Positions 60,449 to 64,000 of a stretch of 64,000 nucleotides of DNA are shown here, one piece after another. The position numbers and the translations under genes are program-made. Every line of letters starts with the position of its first letter. Position 1 is the stretch's first letter. The notes beneath the pieces were generated by a model. That model searched no databases, had not been told where the DNA came from, and saw only the letters and a program-made list of their open reading frames with translations. This stretch comes from Candidatus Gastranaerophilales bacterium. GTDB lineage: Bacteria; Cyanobacteriota; Vampirovibrionia; Gastranaerophilales; Gastranaerophilaceae. The stretch is from positions 248,001-312,000 of the forward strand of contig JAQUVW010000004.1 of assembly GCA_028693235.1 (NCBI GenBank), read 5' to 3'.

Positions 60449-63055
60449 ATGAATAATAAACACAAACAATTTCAAATATACCTTAAAGGTAAAAATGAGA
60501 CTTGGAGAGTCAAAGATTTTAAGCATTTTGGAAGCAAATGCGAAGTTACATTTACTAACGATAAAAAATTTACTTATAATGCTAGAAATGTTCGAATAGT
60601 TGAATCAGCATTAAATGCAAACAAATCGCGCAATTGCTTTGATTATCTAAAAGAAATTGCTGAAGCAATAGGGCTTAAGGCCGAAATTTATGGAGGAAAA
60701 GTTGTAAATATTTTATCTTACAACTATTCTAAAATTGACTTTGTAATGCCAGATAGTATGCTTGGGGCTTTTCTCGGCGGTAAAATTACTGAATCTTATA
60801 TCCGTAATCCTATTGCTCTAACAGATGAAATATATCCTTTTGGATTTAACGCAAGTCAAAAAAGAGCAGTCGAAAATGCATTAACTAACAAACTTAGTAT
60901 AATTGAAGGTCCGCCAGGAACAGGGAAAACTCAAACAATTTTAAATATTATTGCTAATGCTGTTATGAGAGGTGAGAGTGTTGCAGTTGTTTCAAGCAAT
61001 AATTCAGCAACAAAAAACGTCCTTGATAAACTCAAGAAATATGATGTTGATTTTATCGCCGCTTATTTAGGAAACACTGTCAATAAAAAAGACTTTATCA
61101 ATTCACAAAAATCACTACCAAATATCGCTGCTTGGAAGATTGAGCAAAAAGAAATTATTGCTTTACAGCAGATGCTAAAGTCACGTTATAGCACATTGCA
61201 GAAAAAGCTTATTCAGCAGAATGAACTCTCTGCTTTAAAACAAGAGTTGTCTTCTCTAGAATTGGAGCAAAAATATTTCACCCAATATTATGATAGTTTT
61301 GGGCCTCAACTAGAACCACAAGATATTCAAAAAATTCGCTCATCTCAAATAGCTTTAGAAATGTGGTTGTTATGTGAAGATTTTCAAGAATCAAAACAAA
61401 ACGTAGGATTAATTAAACGTGTTTTGGAATTTCTAAAATTTTGGGATAGACGTAAACCATTGGTTAGAAAACTACTTAAACAGTATTCGAAAAATTTTCT
61501 TATTGCCGTGCTACAACAACGATTTTATGAGTTAAAAATAGCAGAAGTCACAAAGCAGATTGCAAACTTAACCACAGAACTTGAATCATTCGACTTCGAT
61601 GCAAAAATGAATGAATATTCGGATCTTTCTGCCCAAATTTTTCGTGCAGTATTAGAGAAAAAATATTCAACTAAAAATCGAAAAATATATGAACTGAACG
61701 ACCTTAAAAAAGAATCTAAATCTTTTATTGATGATTATCCTGTGATTTTAAGTACAACATATTCGCTTCGTTCTTGCTTATCAAATAATGTTATGTACGA
61801 TTATGTTATTGTCGATGAATCTTCTCAAGTTGATTTATGCACTGGCGCACTCGCATTGTCTTGTGCGAAAAAAGCAGTTATTGTCGGAGATTTGAAACAG
61901 CTTCCTAATGTAGTAGATTCAAAATCAGCAGATGCTACAGATGCGATTTTTGAAAAATATAAATTGCCGGAAGTGTATCGGTATAAAAAACACAGTTTGC
62001 TCTCAGCTGTGACTACAATGTTTCCTGATGCACCAAATACTCTTTTAAAAGAACACTACCGATGCCATCCTAAAATTATAGAATTCTGTAATAAAAAATT
62101 CTATGATGATCAACTTATTGTGTTGACAGAGGCTAAGTCTAAGCGTTCACCACTCGTCTTGTATAAAACAAGAGAAGGCAATCACGCACGAAACAGAATT
62201 AATCAGCGACAAATTGATGTTATTAAAAGTGAAATTATTCCTCAACAAAAATTAAATACGGAAGATGGTTCTCTCGGAATAGTAACGCCATACCGGAACC
62301 AAACGAATGCTTTACAAAAGGCTTTTGAGGGCATGAATGTTAAGGCAGATACGGTAGACAAATTCCAAGGACAAGAAAATAAAGTTGTTATTCTATCAAC
62401 AGTTGATAATGAGATTTCTGAATTTACAGATAATGCAAATCGATTAAATGTTGCGATATCAAGAGCTGTTGAACAATTGATTGTAGTTGTAAATGATGAC
62501 GACTCGCTGAAAGATACAAATGTCGGCGATCTTGTTCGCTATATAGAATACAATAATTTTGCAATTATAGATAGTAAAGTTTACTCCGTTTTTGATTATC
62601 TGTATAAGTGTTATGCTAAACGCAGAAGAAAATTCCTTGCAAAAAATAAACGAGTCTCAAAATATGACAGTGAAAACTTAATGTACTCATTAATAATGAA
62701 TGTTTTAAAAGAAAAAGGCGGAAATCGTTTTGATGTTGCTGTTCACGTTCCATTGCAAATGATAGTTCGTGATACAAGTTTAATGACGCCGGCAGAAGAA
62801 AAATATGCAATGAATGCTTTAACACATGTGGATTTTCTTATCTTTGATTCAATTGATAAATCACCACGACTTATGATAGAAGTGGATGGGGTAAAATTCC
62901 ACGCAGAGGGCTCTCGACAAGCAGAGCGTGATGCCTTGAAAAATTCAATTCTCAAAAAATACGACTTGCCATTGCTAAGGTTCAGAACTGACGGAAGTGA
63001 TGAGCGTCAGAAATTACTTAAAATGTTTGAGAACTTTAACAAAGCTTGTAGGTAA
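60449..63055 (+). CDS. SF1 helicase with C-terminal DUF2726-type nuclease domain
   Basis: An 868-residue UPF1-like helicase with an unrecognised N-terminus (1-125). Walker A is GPPGTGKT (154-161). An insert with coiled coil follows (about 210-400), then DESS motif II (YVIVDESSQVDL), GDLKQLPNVV, KEHYRCHPKI, the KFQGQENK motif, and NVAISRA motif VI. The last 120 residues (THVDFLIFD, then LMIEVDGVKFH) match the DUF2726 PD-(D/E)xK pattern. Such helicase-nuclease fusions occur in defence islands. It lies behind the recombinase with a 93-base gap and may be cargo of the element. Confidence 0.85.
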   Translation: MNNKHKQFQIYLKGKNETWRVKDFKHFGSKCEVTFTNDKKFTYNARNVRIVESALNANKSRNCFDYLKEIAEAIGLKAEIYGGKVVNILSYNYSKIDFVMPDSMLGAFLGGKITESYIRNPIALTDEIYPFGFNASQKRAVENALTNKLSIIEGPPGTGKTQTILNIIANAVMRGESVAVVSSNNSATKNVLDKLKKYDVDFIAAYLGNTVNKKDFINSQKSLPNIAAWKIEQKEIIALQQMLKSRYSTLQKKLIQQNELSALKQELSSLELEQKYFTQYYDSFGPQLEPQDIQKIRSSQIALEMWLLCEDFQESKQNVGLIKRVLEFLKFWDRRKPLVRKLLKQYSKNFLIAVLQQRFYELKIAEVTKQIANLTTELESFDFDAKMNEYSDLSAQIFRAVLEKKYSTKNRKIYELNDLKKESKSFIDDYPVILSTTYSLRSCLSNNVMYDYVIVDESSQVDLCTGALALSCAKKAVIVGDLKQLPNVVDSKSADATDAIFEKYKLPEVYRYKKHSLLSAVTTMFPDAPNTLLKEHYRCHPKIIEFCNKKFYDDQLIVLTEAKSKRSPLVLYKTREGNHARNRINQRQIDVIKSEIIPQQKLNTEDGSLGIVTPYRNQTNALQKAFEGMNVKADTVDKFQGQENKVVILSTVDNEISEFTDNANRLNVAISRAVEQLIVVVNDDDSLKDTNVGDLVRYIEYNNFAIIDSKVYSVFDYLYKCYAKRRRKFLAKNKRVSKYDSENLMYSLIMNVLKEKGGNRFDVAVHVPLQMIVRDTSLMTPAEEKYAMNALTHVDFLIFDSIDKSPRLMIEVDGVKFHAEGSRQAERDALKNSILKKYDLPLLRFRTDGSDERQKLLKMFENFNKACR

Positions 63056-63129
63056 TTTTGATTTTTATTAACAAGGCTCTAAAAGCATTTTAGTAAATTT
63101 TTTGCAATAGTTATTGACTATGTTAACTT

Positions 63130-63190
63130 AGCACTGTTAAAATGAAGTGAAGTAAACAAGCTTCATTTTAACAGTGCTGGCTTGTTTTTT
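63130..63190 (+). terminator. 18-bp perfect inverted repeat with T-tract
   Basis: AGCACTGTTAAAATGAAG (63130-63147) is exactly complementary to 63161-63178 across a 13-base loop, and GGCTTGTTTTTT follows. A second, exclusive hairpin (AACAAGC at 63155-63161 with GCTTGTT at 63180-63186, then T4) could form instead. It is most simply the terminator of the helicase gene. It could also be an attenuator or a site bound by the AbiEi-like regulator downstream. Confidence 0.55.
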
Positions 63191-63244
63191 GTTATGAGAA
63201 TTTTTATTAGATTTATTGTTTATTAAACATTATGAAATAATGAC

Positions 63245-63273
63245 TTGATTTTACAGAAAAAGTATGCTATTTT
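63245..63273 (+). promoter_or_regulatory. Promoter of the AbiE-like operon
   Basis: TTGATT (63245-63250), 17 bases, then an extended -10 (TG at 63265-63266, TATTTT at 63268-63273), about 25 bases before the first gene. Confidence 0.6.
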
Positions 63274-63297
63274 TATGTAAAAGTTAGGGTTTTAAAT

Positions 63298-63912
63298 ATG
63301 AAAAAAACAGCGAAAAATCAGATAGTTTCCCGAATATATGGTCGAGGTAGGGGTTGGGCATTCACCCCGAATGATTTTATTAAAGATTTCAAGCGTTGGG
63401 AAATAGATAATTCACTTGAGGATTTGACAAGTGAAAATAGAATTCGCCGAATATTACGAGGACTTTATGATTATCCTTTGTATAGTGAAATTCTTAAAAA
63501 AAATGTAGCTCCTGACATTGAACAGGTTGCTAATGCATTGGCAAGGAAGTTCAGTTGGAGGATTCAACCTACAGGCGATACTGCTCTTAACTACTTAAAT
63601 CTTTCAACTCAGGTTATGGGGAATTATATCTATTTATCAGATGGGCCAAGTAAAAAATATGATATATGCGGACAAATTCTTGAATTCAAACGTACGACAT
63701 TTAAAGAGGCATCTTTGCAAAACAAAACAGCTGCACTTGTTGTTCAGGCAATAAAAGCCATTGGGGAAAATAAAATTACACCAGAATTTAAAAACAAGTT
63801 AAAGAATAAATTCAGTAAAGAAGAATGGCAAAAGATAAAAGAAGATGGTTCAAAATCTCCTCTTTGGGTTTACAATATTATTTCAGAAATAGCCGCCGAG
63901 GATAATAATTAA
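63298..63912 (+). CDS. AbiEi-like antitoxin / DUF6088 family protein
   Basis: A 204-residue protein of the DUF6088 type, related to the AbiEi antitoxin-regulators of type IV toxin-antitoxin systems. The N-terminal winged-helix is seen in GWAFTPNDFI and NRIRRILRGLYDYPLYSE. The C-terminal part is the DUF6088 domain. The stop overlaps the start of the next gene (TAATG), the usual arrangement for AbiEi and AbiEii. It would repress its own operon and neutralise the toxin. Confidence 0.82.
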   Translation: MKKTAKNQIVSRIYGRGRGWAFTPNDFIKDFKRWEIDNSLEDLTSENRIRRILRGLYDYPLYSEILKKNVAPDIEQVANALARKFSWRIQPTGDTALNYLNLSTQVMGNYIYLSDGPSKKYDICGQILEFKRTTFKEASLQNKTAALVVQAIKAIGENKITPEFKNKLKNKFSKEEWQKIKEDGSKSPLWVYNIISEIAAEDNN

Positions 63913-64000
63913 TGTTAGAAAAAATTGCCGCTTCAGCGGAAACTGAAAGAAAAGCTGTTTTTATAGAAGCGGCAAGTGTAAACAAAATTCCCGCATCAAT
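63912..64000 (+). CDS. AbiEii-like nucleotidyltransferase toxin, partial
   Basis: Only the first 29 codons are in the window. The sequence (KIAASAETERKAVFIEAASV, then NKIPASI) matches the N-terminus of AbiEii/AbiGii nucleotidyltransferases that pair with DUF6088 proteins. The start overlaps the stop of the AbiEi-like gene by one base. The catalytic residues lie beyond the window end. Confidence 0.6.
   Translation, partial: MLEKIAASAETERKAVFIEAASVNKIPAS

Overview
The window is AT-rich, gene-dense bacterial DNA. The gene content suggests a non-photosynthetic, fermentative, flagellated relative of cyanobacteria, most likely of the Gastranaerophilales / Vampirovibrionia (Melainabacteria) type. 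This is an inference. It rests on three pseudopilin-like proteins with a near-identical N-terminus, a cyanobacterial-like short SSB, an NADH-linked [FeFe] hydrogenase, flagellin with a sigma-28 promoter, class I fumarase, and several unknown proteins with short shared N-terminal motifs. No rRNA and no CRISPR array were seen. One tRNA (Lys, UUU) is present.

Layout. 0.1-8.7 kb: housekeeping genes (valS; ispF-HAD-Nudix; rsfS, sigma-70 factor and rlmB) plus a two-gene unit with a BadF/HgdC-type activase ATPase. 8.8-15.3 kb: a PilM/PilN-like and PilO-like pair, secD-secF with a small HTH/zinc-ribbon protein, a DUF486 membrane protein and a first pseudopilin. 15.5-25.4 kb: an SF1 helicase-nuclease fusion, two more pseudopilins, a broken HTH gene, a candidate non-coding RNA, a degenerate HD-GYP protein under a sigma-28 promoter, a hydrolase-fold protein lacking catalytic residues, and an orphan DNA methyltransferase. 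25.6-29.8 kb: the hndA-hndC-hndD hydrogenase operon preceded by a Rex-type operator. 30-38 kb: pdxA with a four-carbon sugar-acid kinase, ssb, cca, rsmE, flagellin, fumarase and an HD protein. 38.4-41.4 kb: an operon of unknown proteins headed by a riboswitch-like RNA. 41.4-45.9 kb: a surface-sugar locus with a NeuB-like synthase, a GT80-type sialyltransferase, an MFS transporter and an aminotransferase. 45.9-54 kb: tRNA-Lys, purA, a radical SAM protein, an AI-2E-type permease, an unknown protein with a RelA/SpoT-like core, and trpS. 54.1-64 kb: an accessory region with an HsdR-N-like nuclease, a Mu/Tn7-type transposase with its AAA+ ATPase and a tyrosine recombinase in one operon, a second SF1 helicase-nuclease fusion, and an AbiE-like toxin-antitoxin pair cut by the window end.

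The most interesting parts are: (1) the transposition module at 55.2-60.4 kb, which joins a DDE transposase, an AAA+ regulator and a tyrosine recombinase with an altered active site, preceded by about seven copies of a TCAGGTAATYGAAA-like motif; (2) the 595-residue protein with RelA/SpoT-like synthetase residues behind a membrane segment; (3) sialic-acid genes in this kind of organism; (4) the riboswitch-like RNA in front of a lineage-specific operon; (5) readable regulatory circuits, namely sigma-28 promoters on flagellin and an HD-GYP gene, and a Rex box on the hydrogenase.
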